Below are positions 6,618-13,756 of a DNA stretch of 14,342 nt, piece after piece (position 1 is the stretch's first letter; each line of letters starts with the position of its first letter). Origin of the DNA: Desulfamplus sp. (lineage in GTDB: Bacteria > Desulfobacterota > Desulfobacteria > Desulfobacterales > Desulfobacteraceae); NCBI GenBank assembly GCA_015231395.1, contig JADGBP010000014.1, positions 1 to 14,342 on the forward strand, read 5' to 3'. Under the pieces are notes generated by a model. The model did no database searches, was not told where the DNA came from, and worked only from the letters and a program-made list of their open reading frames with translations. Position numbers and translations under genes: made by a program.

Positions 6618-8522
6618 TTATTTCTGTCCATCATAAAATTTCTTCACAACATCAAGATATTCTGATAACAGCAGGGTGCTTACAACAAAAATATGCCCCA
6701 CATTTTTTTCAATGGTTCGGTTCAGTCCGCCCCTGGTCTGGCTTAGATTCTCATCTTGAACCATTCCCCATGTCTCGCTTGAGACACATGATCCTACCGG
6801 TGAAATCGGGTCTCTTTCGCCTCTGTAATCAAAAATTTGAACCTGAGCCTCTTTTAGTATATCCATATTTACGGGTTTGCCATCAAGATGTGGTTCACTT
6901 GATGGAAGGCAATAGCACTGGTTGTAAATCTGGTTTTCCATGAAAATATTGCTAATCCACTGCCTGTGTGCTAAAGAGCCAAATTTTGTACCATGTGTCA
7001 GCCAATAAAGAAACGGAGCAGCATCTTCAATAGCACCTGGAAAAGATGCACGAGTATAAAATCCCGCGGCAACATTGTATTGTACACCATGCTGAATTTC
7101 GTTCATTCCCACACTGATGATCTGAGGAGGAACATTAACCTCTCCATACATTTCATGCATCAGTATCTCATCGTAGTCATCAGTAATAACTTGACGCATG
7201 GGACCATGACCGCTGGTATCATCATCAAACTTTACAGGTGTAGCCATAAGAGCGACTTTTTTGATATCCATCGTCTCTCCGCGACTCAATCTCTCCTCAG
7301 CCCTTCTTGCTATATATGGCATGAAAAGGGTTCCCCCCATGCAGTAACCCATGACATAAATCTCCTGATCAGGATGGCGTTTCTTGATGATCTCGATATA
7401 TTTGTCATGCACAACCTTGCCATAGAAATCAAGTCCAAGATTTGTCTCCTCTTCTCCGGGATCGCCGGGAGCCTGAAGGTAGATTGTATAACCATCCTCC
7501 AGCATGCCTTGAACCACTGATTTTCCTTTTGCCAGATCAAAAATTTCAGCCTTGTTGATAAGAGGACTCACCATATATAGGATTTTACCATTAGGTTTCA
7601 CTCCTTTGGGCAACAGGTAGTGACGCAAAGTTACCACGGATAGGGTTGAGCCTTCTACCACTTCATAGCCGCAGTATCCTATTTTTCCGCCAGTTGCTGT
7701 TTCAGAAAAAGACCTGATATTGAATGCCTTATGGTTATATAGATTTTCAAGACGAGTTCTGGCAGCCTCTAAATATTCGGAAAAAAGCGGAGTTGGCTTG
7801 CCAGGTTTTTGTCTGAGTGCAAAAGGCATCTCTCTTTTTTCCAGAGGTTTTTCAGTAATGACAATCAGCAATGACAGGAGCAACTCTTTCATGGCTTTTA
7901 ACCGGGACAGCCCAAGAGAGTTATATTTCCATTCAAGCTGTAAAAAAGCGTGCATGTATTTTTTCAGAACGGTGATTCCCTCTGGTGATGAAGAGAGCAT
8001 CTGTGTCTTTGTCCTGTCAAAAGTGCTGATGGTATTTAAAGAGCCAGTATTAATGCTGGTCATGCAACATTCACAAAGTTCATAGAGCATGTCACCATAA
8101 GCATTTTCGATATTATCATCCTGTTCCGCATAGGTATCCGGTGTTTTGCCAGCTCGTGTAGCATGTTTTGCATGGAGATATATCTCATTGGTCAGACGTT
8201 GTTCAATCATCCATTTTTGAAACTGGGCGGCACAGGAAAAAGGACCAAACAGTTCTGGTGATTCAGCCACTGTTCGCAGAATATTTTTCCACTGAAGAGA
8301 ATTTCTGATCCAACCGCCTACAATCCTGCTTTTCCAAGGCACATGAGTTGTGTAACCTTCCAAATTATCTACCGGAGAATATGGATATGGGGCAAGAAGC
8401 TCGTCAGGCGATATCCGGTAACTGGTATTTTTGTTTGTCATATCAAACTTGTTTACTGTCATGACGTTAGGCTTTGTTGTGCTGGCTGGTTCGATGGACG
8501 CTTTAGAATATTTTTTTGACAT
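6618..8522 (-). CDS. PhaC-like alpha/beta hydrolase (polyhydroxyalkanoate synthase family)
   Basis: In numbering from the first ATG (8528), the nucleophile elbow is GYCMGG (394-399) with C396 in place of the usual lipase serine; Cys here is the hallmark of PHA synthases. The other catalytic residues are D573 in ERDPISP and H612 in NVGHIF. The segment SPLINKAEIFDL (321-332) matches the PLINK..I.DL motif, and MATPVKF resembles the class III MVTPVDF segment. Such enzymes polymerise 3-hydroxyacyl-CoA on the catalytic cysteine. The N-terminal ~290 residues do not look like a standard class I N-domain, and at 634-636 residues it is longer than class III PhaC (about 355). No PhaE, PhaR, phasin, PhaA or PhaB gene is seen. 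The start is given at 8522: AAGGGA sits eight bases before this ATG but only about two before the ATG at 8528. It could be another Cys-type acyltransferase or hydrolase. Confidence 0.75.
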   Translation of the reverse strand: MSKKYSKASIEPASTTKPNVMTVNKFDMTNKNTSYRISPDELLAPYPYSPVDNLEGYTTHVPWKSRIVGGWIRNSLQWKNILRTVAESPELFGPFSCAAQFQKWMIEQRLTNEIYLHAKHATRAGKTPDTYAEQDDNIENAYGDMLYELCECCMTSINTGSLNTISTFDRTKTQMLSSSPEGITVLKKYMHAFLQLEWKYNSLGLSRLKAMKELLLSLLIVITEKPLEKREMPFALRQKPGKPTPLFSEYLEAARTRLENLYNHKAFNIRSFSETATGGKIGYCGYEVVEGSTLSVVTLRHYLLPKGVKPNGKILYMVSPLINKAEIFDLAKGKSVVQGMLEDGYTIYLQAPGDPGEEETNLGLDFYGKVVHDKYIEIIKKRHPDQEIYVMGYCMGGTLFMPYIARRAEERLSRGETMDIKKVALMATPVKFDDDTSGHGPMRQVITDDYDEILMHEMYGEVNVPPQIISVGMNEIQHGVQYNVAAGFYTRASFPGAIEDAAPFLYWLTHGTKFGSLAHRQWISNIFMENQIYNQCYCLPSSEPHLDGKPVNMDILKEAQVQIFDYRGERDPISPVGSCVSSETWGMVQDENLSQTRGGLNRTIEKNVGHIFVVSTLLLSEYLDVVKKFYDGQK

Positions 8523-8528
8523 GGACAT

Positions 8529-8816
8529 AATCCCTTTTCAATACAGACAGTTAAAGTTTTAACAATCTCTTTTATGCTCTACAATTTACTTTTTGAACTT
8601 TATATTTTTATCTTTTTTGAGCATTCTATAGACTTCCAGAAAAATATTTTGATATTCTCAACTTTGAAGGGCAACCACAAAGGATTGCCCCTACAATGCT
8701 CTTGCCAATTTAATTATCTGGAAAACTATATTAAAAATATTACTTTAAACTATTCCTTGATTTTTACAACTAATATTGAAGTTGCAAACCCCTATAAAAA
8801 TAGATATAAGCACCCA
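8529..8816. other. Divergent intergenic region occupied by MITE copy A
   Basis: This 288-bp gap separates the divergent PhaC-like and MFS genes. The only structure I can support is the repeat at 8627-8730. Both flanks are very AT-rich and must hold the two promoters, but no convincing -35/-10 pair could be chosen by eye. Confidence 0.5.
8627..8730 (+). mobile_element. MITE-like element, copy A (~104 bp, terminal inverted repeats)
   Basis: The element begins TATAGACTTCCAGA and ends in the complement of TATAGTTTTCCAGA, so its ~14-bp termini match at 12 positions. The interior has a hairpin, GGGCAACC...GGATTGCCC (about 8669-8690). It is about 90% identical, in inverted orientation, to 12145-12246. 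Terminal TA duplication would fit insertion at a TA target, as in IS630/Tc1-type mobilisation. It carries no coding capacity. Confidence 0.8.
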
Positions 8817-10052
8817 ATGGAGCTTAAATTAAATAAAAATAAAAAATCAAACTATATCAGCAGGATAAGCGGATTAGTAATAATTCCATCCTTGCACAAA
8901 AAAATTTTTATCACTCTTTTTTTTACCATATTTGCAACAGTCACGGGTGTGGGAATTGTAGTGCCGCTACTGCCTGTTTATGCTAAGAATATGGGTGCTG
9001 CCGGCATATATGTAGGTATGGTATTTGGATCCTTCTCCTTTTCAAGAACTCTTCTACTCCCCTATTTCGGAAAGCTCTCTGATCAAAAGGGACGCAAACC
9101 CTTTATAGTAGCAGGTCTTGCAGGCTATACCGTAATCTCTTTTGCTTTTCTTATGACAAACAATGTCTCTTCACTGATTGTTATACGTGCTTTGCAGGGA
9201 ATTGCTTCTGCCATGGTCATGCCTGTTGTGCAGGCTTATGTAGGGGAAATAACACCCGAAGGAATGGAGGGTTATGCCATGAGCCTGTTCAACCTTTCCA
9301 TGTTTACAAGCTTAAGCATAGGTCCGGTCATGGGCGGTGCAATAAATGATTTCTGGTCACTTGATGCCGCGTTTATATGCATGGGTCTTCTATCTCTTGC
9401 GGGGCTTGCTCTCTCTATGATTTATCTTCCCTCCATTAACCACGAATATATAAAACACAAAAACACACCTTCCATACCCTGGTCTATTTTTATCAAGGAT
9501 ATGGAATTGATGGGATTTTTTATCTGCCGGTTTGCATATACCGGCTGTATTGGTATTATATGGTGTTTTATGCCGATATTTGCCCAGAGTCGTCTGCCTG
9601 CCATTTCTGGCTTAGCTACAGGCATTCTCGTAACTCTCGGGGTCTTTGTCAGCGGACTTCTTCAACTGCCAATGGGTTATCTCGCAGACAGAGTAAACAG
9701 GCGTGTCATGGTGGTTGTGGGGGGGGTGATCTGTGCATTTTCAATGTTTATGATGTTTGAGTCCACATCATATTTACAACTTGTATGTTCCATATCTGTT
9801 TTTGGTTTGGGAGGCGGAATTTGTATGCCTCCGCTTATGGCACTGACACTTATTAAAGGAAATGAAAAGTGTGCTATGGCTTCTGTAATGGCAATAATAA
9901 CTGTTGCCCACAGCCTTGGAATGATGGCGGGTTCCATGGGGGCGGGTTTTGCAATGGACTATTTTTCCCTTGATGTTATTTTCCCTTGCGGAACAGCCCT
10001 TATGTTCATAGGAGTTATTCTGTTTGCAGGGTTGACTACCAATAGAGAATAG
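8817..10052 (+). CDS. MFS transporter, DHA1-like efflux permease
   Basis: The 411-residue hydrophobic protein has about 12 membrane segments. The motif A loop between TM2 and TM3 is GKLSDQKGRKP (about residues 85-95), followed by the TM4 motif RALQG (124-128) and the TM5 region MPVVQAYVGEITP. A second, weaker motif A copy, GYLADRVNRR, falls in the C-terminal half. These mark a proton-coupled drug:H+ antiporter-type exporter in the cytoplasmic membrane; the substrate cannot be inferred. The frame is open from an ATG at 8574, but those 81 residues run through MITE copy A and lack transporter features, so the start is placed at 8817 just before MELKLN and a basic N-terminus. The ribosome site there is weak. 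The gene converges on the unknown membrane protein with a 92-bp gap. Confidence 0.87.
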   Translation: MELKLNKNKKSNYISRISGLVIIPSLHKKIFITLFFTIFATVTGVGIVVPLLPVYAKNMGAAGIYVGMVFGSFSFSRTLLLPYFGKLSDQKGRKPFIVAGLAGYTVISFAFLMTNNVSSLIVIRALQGIASAMVMPVVQAYVGEITPEGMEGYAMSLFNLSMFTSLSIGPVMGGAINDFWSLDAAFICMGLLSLAGLALSMIYLPSINHEYIKHKNTPSIPWSIFIKDMELMGFFICRFAYTGCIGIIWCFMPIFAQSRLPAISGLATGILVTLGVFVSGLLQLPMGYLADRVNRRVMVVVGGVICAFSMFMMFESTSYLQLVCSISVFGLGGGICMPPLMALTLIKGNEKCAMASVMAIITVAHSLGMMAGSMGAGFAMDYFSLDVIFPCGTALMFIGVILFAGLTTNRE

Positions 10053-10076
10053 AGCAATAGAGCAATAGAGCAATAG
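10053..10076 (+). repeat. Three 8-bp tandem repeats directly after the MFS stop codon
   Basis: AGCAATAG occurs at 10053-10060, 10061-10068 and 10069-10076. The gene's last bases, AGAGAATAG (10044-10052, including the TAG stop), look like a degenerate further unit. The convergent gap 10053-10144 holds nothing else I can recognise. Confidence 0.85.
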
Positions 10077-10144
10077 AGGGGAGATAAAAATTGTAAAAAA
10101 ATCCTGCTCAAATGGCGTCAATTTATTCCAATAATCAAAAAAGA

Positions 10145-12097
10145 TTAATTTGTTTCAATAATTTGATGACCACCATCAGCAGATTTAATAATTTTAAGTG
10201 TTTTTTTGTTAACCCCAAACTCCATTCCGCTTATTTCATGTTTATAACTGAATGTAATGCTGTCCTCATATACCGTAAAAGAAAAAGGATTAAAAAGATT
10301 GATATCTGCTTTTTCAAATCTTACATCCTGCCCATTGGCAAGCCTGCCTCTGAAGTAGTCAATATTTTTGAACATATTTATAATACCCGTTTTCCCAGGG
10401 CTTATGTTAATAGCTTGAGTTGAGGAGCTGTCATCTTTGGAGAGCTGTATCAATGAGGTGTTGATCTGTATTGGATCCCGTTTTAAAGTAATTTTACTTT
10501 CTGCTTCAAACGATGATTTGCTGATAAGGTTTGAAAGAACAAGCGAAGTTACAGGATCATAGCACTGAAGACCATATTTTCCTTTGGAATCTTCCATTAA
10601 AAGATCTCGATGAACAGCAACAGGGAAGCTGCCCTCAATTTTTTCAAGTTCAAGTCCTGTAATTTTTCTTTCAATAGCCTCTAACTTGAAATTCTGTCCT
10701 ATTTTGTCTGTAAAAAAGATGGTTGAGTTATCTTTAAGATTAAGGGCTCTTTTCTGATCTTCATCAATTTTATACCATATGAAAAAATCCTGCTGCTTCA
10801 TAAGGTCACTGCTAATATCTCTTGGTATCATTGTTGATTCATTGCGTTTAAAAAATGCGGCAAAAGTTATTTTGCCAGAGGATTCACCATATGACGAGAC
10901 TTTTGTGAGCAGATACCAGTCAATATCTTCAATTGGATTTTCCACTTTCAGAGGGGTAAAAGTATAGACATCCGAAAGAAAATTTTTCAACCGGAAATTG
11001 ATGTCATCTTTTTTTAGCATCTCGGAAAAATCCTCAGTATCCCGAAGTCTTGTGTAATCGTTATAGGATATCATGTTATCGGTCAGATACTGATTGATCT
11101 GGGGATACTTTATGTCAAGATCACCAACTTTGAAGTAAAAAATATTGCTCAAATAGCCGGACTCGGCACATGAGTATATTTTTGCAAGCCTGCCAAATTC
11201 AGTTGTGTCAATCTTATATCTGTATTTTTCTATGGCATTCTTTACATTCTGATTATAGTTGAAATATACAAACAGTGCCAGACGGGTTCCCCTGTAATTT
11301 TCACTGTTACTTTTGGAATTTCTGCTATTGCCTTTGGAATTTTCACTTTCAGTAATACCTCCCTGACCATCATCCTGATAAAAAGATTTGTCCGTGCAGG
11401 CAATTATATCCCTTACATAATCAGGATTTAGAAGTTCCTTTGCAATAACCTGTTCATCCACAACTTCAGAATAGAGCCACTCATATATATCAGGAAATAT
11501 AGTCTGATAGAACTTCATCTCATCAGATTGAGCACCTGGAAAATATTTTCCAAGATCAAGTTTGGTGCCCATCTTGAACTCAGTGCCTCTTATGAATCTG
11601 TCATAAACAAAATATCCACTCCCTGCAAGCAGTGCCGCAACAATCAAGGATGCGGCAATTTTCATAATAAAGTTTATACCGTCTCCGTTTTTTTGAAGCT
11701 CGGTGAGCAGATGGATTGCCCTTGCGTGACCTGTTGCAGAATCTTTATATACCACGTTGGCACCAAGGGCGATAATCGGCTTTTTTTTATTTTCCGACCT
11801 GAAAAAAATCCATGAAGATCCGATGTTATCACCTCTGCTGATCCTGAGTTTCAAATATTCAATAAACTCTTTTCTTTCAGCAGATGAGATTTTTGAGATG
11901 GGAACAGGTTCGACTCCTTGCTCCATCTGAATTTTTCCATCAATATTGATAACTCTGACATCAAGGTGGGAAGTGATGCTCTGATATCTTCTGACATCCT
12001 GAAACAGACTGCATGCTGGGGGTATTATAGCTTCAAAAATCAGCGGATAATCCTGCATTTTATTTACAGCCAGTTCAAAACGTTCAAAACGCCCCAT
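10145..12097 (-). CDS. Single-pass membrane protein of unknown function with a large C-terminal domain
   Basis: I do not recognise the family. From the chosen start (12097) the protein has 650 residues. The first ~140 residues are soluble and probably cytoplasmic. One hydrophobic segment follows (about 142-166, FIMKIAASLIVAALLAG then GYFVYDRF), flanked by basic residues. Then comes a ~480-residue region rich in charged residues and beta-type sequence, probably outside the membrane. A Ser/Asn-rich heptad repeat lies near 252-270. An upstream ATG at 12130 would add 11 residues but has no ribosome site, whereas AGGAG lies about ten bases before 12097. There is no enzyme motif, signal peptidase site or lipobox. 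It lies inside the MITE-bracketed interval, and MITE copy B sits just upstream, so its promoter may lie in or near that element. Confidence 0.75.
   Translation of the reverse strand: MGRFERFELAVNKMQDYPLIFEAIIPPACSLFQDVRRYQSITSHLDVRVINIDGKIQMEQGVEPVPISKISSAERKEFIEYLKLRISRGDNIGSSWIFFRSENKKKPIIALGANVVYKDSATGHARAIHLLTELQKNGDGINFIMKIAASLIVAALLAGSGYFVYDRFIRGTEFKMGTKLDLGKYFPGAQSDEMKFYQTIFPDIYEWLYSEVVDEQVIAKELLNPDYVRDIIACTDKSFYQDDGQGGITESENSKGNSRNSKSNSENYRGTRLALFVYFNYNQNVKNAIEKYRYKIDTTEFGRLAKIYSCAESGYLSNIFYFKVGDLDIKYPQINQYLTDNMISYNDYTRLRDTEDFSEMLKKDDINFRLKNFLSDVYTFTPLKVENPIEDIDWYLLTKVSSYGESSGKITFAAFFKRNESTMIPRDISSDLMKQQDFFIWYKIDEDQKRALNLKDNSTIFFTDKIGQNFKLEAIERKITGLELEKIEGSFPVAVHRDLLMEDSKGKYGLQCYDPVTSLVLSNLISKSSFEAESKITLKRDPIQINTSLIQLSKDDSSSTQAINISPGKTGIINMFKNIDYFRGRLANGQDVRFEKADINLFNPFSFTVYEDSITFSYKHEISGMEFGVNKKTLKIIKSADGGHQIIETN
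11293..11346 (-). repeat. 21-bp in-frame repeats in the unknown membrane protein
   Basis: On the minus strand the repeats encode ENSKGNS, RNSKSNS and a partial ENYRGTR. The DNA units share the AAATTCCAAA core at 21-bp spacing. They form a low-complexity linker after the first part of the extracytoplasmic region. Confidence 0.7.
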
Positions 12098-12144
12098 ATA
12101 TGATTTTCTCCTGTATCTTGTCACATTCAAATAAAATCAAGTGC

Positions 12145-12246
12145 TATAGTTTTCCAGATAATTAAATTGGCAATAACACTGTAGGGGCAACCCTTGTGGT
12201 TGCCCTTCAAAATTGAGATACCAAAATATTTTTCTGGAAGCCTATA
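12145..12246 (-). mobile_element. MITE-like element, copy B (~102 bp), inverted relative to copy A
   Basis: Read on the minus strand it begins TATAGGCTTCCAGA and ends CTGGAAAACTATA. It aligns end to end with copy A with about seven substitutions and two single-base indels. The GGGCAACCACAAGGGTTGCCC hairpin is more intact here than in copy A. It occupies most of the 12098-12282 gap. GTAGGGGCAACCC...GGTTGCCC repeats of this type occur in many bacterial genomes. Confidence 0.8.
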
Positions 12247-12260
12247 AATCCCGGTTTTCC

Positions 12261-12287
12261 AGAAGGTCTAATGGCAGAAGGTCTAAT
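12261..12287 (-). repeat. 15-bp tandem duplication carrying the DUF6125-like stop codon
   Basis: AGAAGGTCTAAT occurs at 12261-12272 and 12276-12287, a 15-bp period. On the minus strand the unit includes the TAG stop. Because the period is a multiple of three, a second in-frame TAG (12268-12270) follows five codons after the first. Confidence 0.85.
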
Positions 12288-13035
12288 CATGAAGAGTAAA
12301 CTTCCATGCACAATACCACTCTTCCGGATGCTCATCAGGAGGGCAGCCGACACACTCTGTAGTAATTCTCGGGTCAATGGTTACAGCAAAGGTGGGATAC
12401 TCTACAAGTCCACCGGATTTGCATGGGTAATCGTCAAGCCCTTTACGTTTTCTTGCAGACTGAACGCGGCATTCATTCATCCTGAATATTATACAGTTTT
12501 CATTTACATCTTCAATGGACTGCTTGTTGATGGAAGCGTACATCCTGAATGCCAGTGCTTTTTTCAAAGCAGGGATACCTCCATACTCAGGCAAATCCAG
12601 AAGTTTTTTGATCCTTAATGCTTCAAAAGGCGAAAATCTACCCCAGCATGTGTCATTGCAGCGTTTGGCATCATTCATGTGATACTGGTTTTCCACAGCC
12701 TGAAACCATATTCCATCATTGGCAAGCCAGTTAATGCCCATTTTTTCAATAAGATCCAGAAGCTCAGGCTTTGAGAGTTTTCCAAGGGCTGACGGAATTC
12801 CGTTTTCCAGTTCAAATCCCAAAGTTTTAGACAGGCGGTTAATTTGGTTGGAATAGCTTGATCCCCAGACAGCGTCCTCAATCTGCATGGCTTTTTCCAT
12901 GCCAAGCTGATGAGAAACCTCAGCAAACCATTGTCCATAATGGACGATTGTTCTTCTAAAAGCATCAACCACTATTTTTAACAGCAGATCTTTATCCGCA
13001 TTTCCCATGACATCCAGTATCTCAGTTTGAGCCAT
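12283..13035 (-). CDS. DUF6125-like cysteine-rich cytosolic protein
   Basis: The protein has 250 residues, no signal peptide and no membrane segment. Its C-terminal half resembles, from memory, the DUF6125 family of anaerobic bacteria and archaea: NDTCWGRFSPFEALRIK (127-143), FRMNECRVQ.ARKRKGL (184-200), DYPCKSGGLVEY (202-213), DPRITTECVGCPPDEHPEEW (221-240) and YCAWKF. The conserved cysteines C130, C189, C205, C228, C231 and C242 suggest a bound metal or cluster, but no enzymatic role is established. The N-terminal HYGQWFAEVSHQLGMEKA helix also occurs in proteins annotated as L-2-amino-thiazoline-4-carboxylate hydrolase-like, a possible distant relationship. AAGG nine bases before ATG supports the start. 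It lies 48 bp after hicB on the same strand and may be co-transcribed with it. Confidence 0.75.
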   Translation of the reverse strand: MAQTEILDVMGNADKDLLLKIVVDAFRRTIVHYGQWFAEVSHQLGMEKAMQIEDAVWGSSYSNQINRLSKTLGFELENGIPSALGKLSKPELLDLIEKMGINWLANDGIWFQAVENQYHMNDAKRCNDTCWGRFSPFEALRIKKLLDLPEYGGIPALKKALAFRMYASINKQSIEDVNENCIIFRMNECRVQSARKRKGLDDYPCKSGGLVEYPTFAVTIDPRITTECVGCPPDEHPEEWYCAWKFTLHD

Positions 13036-13083
13036 TTTTGATCGCCTTTTTATAAGTTGTAATTTGTAAGAATCAAAAGTCCA

Positions 13084-13503
13084 TCATATACGCACATGAT
13101 TATCAGCATCGGAACTCATCATACGTTGTGCAGCATTAACTATAAACGAAGAACGAGACACCCCGTGTTTTTTAGCAAAAAAATCAATTTGATGAAGCAT
13201 GTTTTCAGGAACAGCGATATTAACTCTAACCGTGTCAGCACTGGAATCATGCATGATAATCATCAGAAATGCGATAGCGTCCATGTAATCAGGATCACCC
13301 ATAATTTTTTCCGGACTAGAAGGTTCTGGAATGTCATAGCCCTCTTCCCTCATTATTTCTATGTGTCCTGATAAAGCTTCGTGAGCCATTTTTTTGGCTT
13401 CATCAATGGTGCTTCCGGCAGTAATACAACCAGGAAAATCAGGGAAAAAGACGCTATAATCACTATCTGTATCTTTATGAACTATACCAATGTAGTTAGG
13501 CAT
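13084..13503 (-). CDS. hicB: HicB-family protein (antitoxin-type), no HicA partner seen
   Basis: The 139-residue protein has an N-terminal HicB partial RNase H-like fold: Y.G.VHKD.DSDYSVFFPDFPGCITAGST.DEA (about 4-36), followed by the A.EAL..HIE.M.EEG helix. A C-terminal ribbon-helix-helix domain (about 91-130) reads VRVNIAVPENMLHQID then GVSRSSFIVNAA. HicB proteins normally neutralise the HicA mRNA interferase and bind their own operator through the C-terminal domain. No HicA-like frame is visible on either side: there are only 48 bp downstream, and none in the 245 bp upstream. GAGAGG six bases before ATG supports the start. A GGTCGG palindrome 34-55 bp upstream could be an operator, but it also occurs at 247-268 away from any hicB. 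It may be a solitary regulator or the remnant of a toxin-antitoxin pair. Confidence 0.85.
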   Translation of the reverse strand: MPNYIGIVHKDTDSDYSVFFPDFPGCITAGSTIDEAKKMAHEALSGHIEIMREEGYDIPEPSSPEKIMGDPDYMDAIAFLMIIMHDSSADTVRVNIAVPENMLHQIDFFAKKHGVSRSSFIVNAAQRMMSSDADNHVRI

Positions 13504-13536
13504 ATTTTACCTCTCTATATAGTCTACCTAAACACT

Positions 13537-13558
13537 CATGGTCGGATTTCGACCACCC
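13537..13558 (-). repeat. GGTCGG hairpin repeat upstream of hicB
   Basis: On the minus strand it reads GGGTGGTCGAAATCCGACCATG, matching 20 of 22 bases of 247-268 including the asymmetric flanks. The arms TGGTCG/CGACCA surround a short loop. In front of hicB it could serve as an autoregulatory operator, but its dispersed nature argues for a repeat element. Confidence 0.65.
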
Positions 13559-13678
13559 ATAACCACCAAGCACAAGCAAAATATAAGTAACTTAGCTGCA
13601 ATTATTTCATGATTAAAATTTCTGAGTAATAAGATACATCTTAGAAACAACGCTATCTAATTTCAAACTCCTGCATTT

Positions 13679-13730
13679 CAGGGAGCAAACACAGTGGCTT
13701 ACTCCCTGTTATCAAATATTTCTATTTGAT
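13679..13730 (-). terminator. Two hairpins after the biotin-protein gene (possible weak terminator)
   Basis: CAGGGAG (13679-13685) pairs with CTCCCTG (13702-13708). ATCAAATA (13711-13718) pairs with TATTTGAT (13723-13730) across a four-base loop. On the minus strand both follow the biotin-protein stop within about 70 bases. Neither is followed by a run of U, so termination here is uncertain. The rest of the 13504-13748 gap shows no gene. Confidence 0.35.
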
Positions 13731-13731
13731 C

Positions 13732-13756
13732 ATCACTCGATTACTCAATCACTCGA
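13732..13756 (-). repeat. 16-bp tandem duplication across the biotin-protein stop codon
   Basis: ATCACTCGA occurs at 13732-13740 and 13748-13756, a 16-bp period with TTACTCA between. The right copy contains the TGA stop (13749-13751 on the minus strand). Confidence 0.75.

Noticed and set aside
6993..7520. 175-residue plus-strand open frame inside the PhaC-like gene
   Set aside because: Antisense to the catalytic domain coding sequence and without recognisable features.
8574..8816. N-terminal 81-residue extension of the MFS protein from the ATG at 8574
   Set aside because: The segment runs through a MITE-like repeat and has no transporter features. The ATG at 8817 gives a normal DHA1 length and basic N-terminus.
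12098..12130. 11-residue N-terminal extension of the unknown membrane protein
   Set aside because: No ribosome site before 12130; AGGAG lies at a workable distance before 12097.
13504..13748. Possible hicA toxin gene or remnant upstream of hicB
   Set aside because: No frame on either strand shows the short HicA pattern with its GSHH-type motif; only hairpins and repeats are visible.
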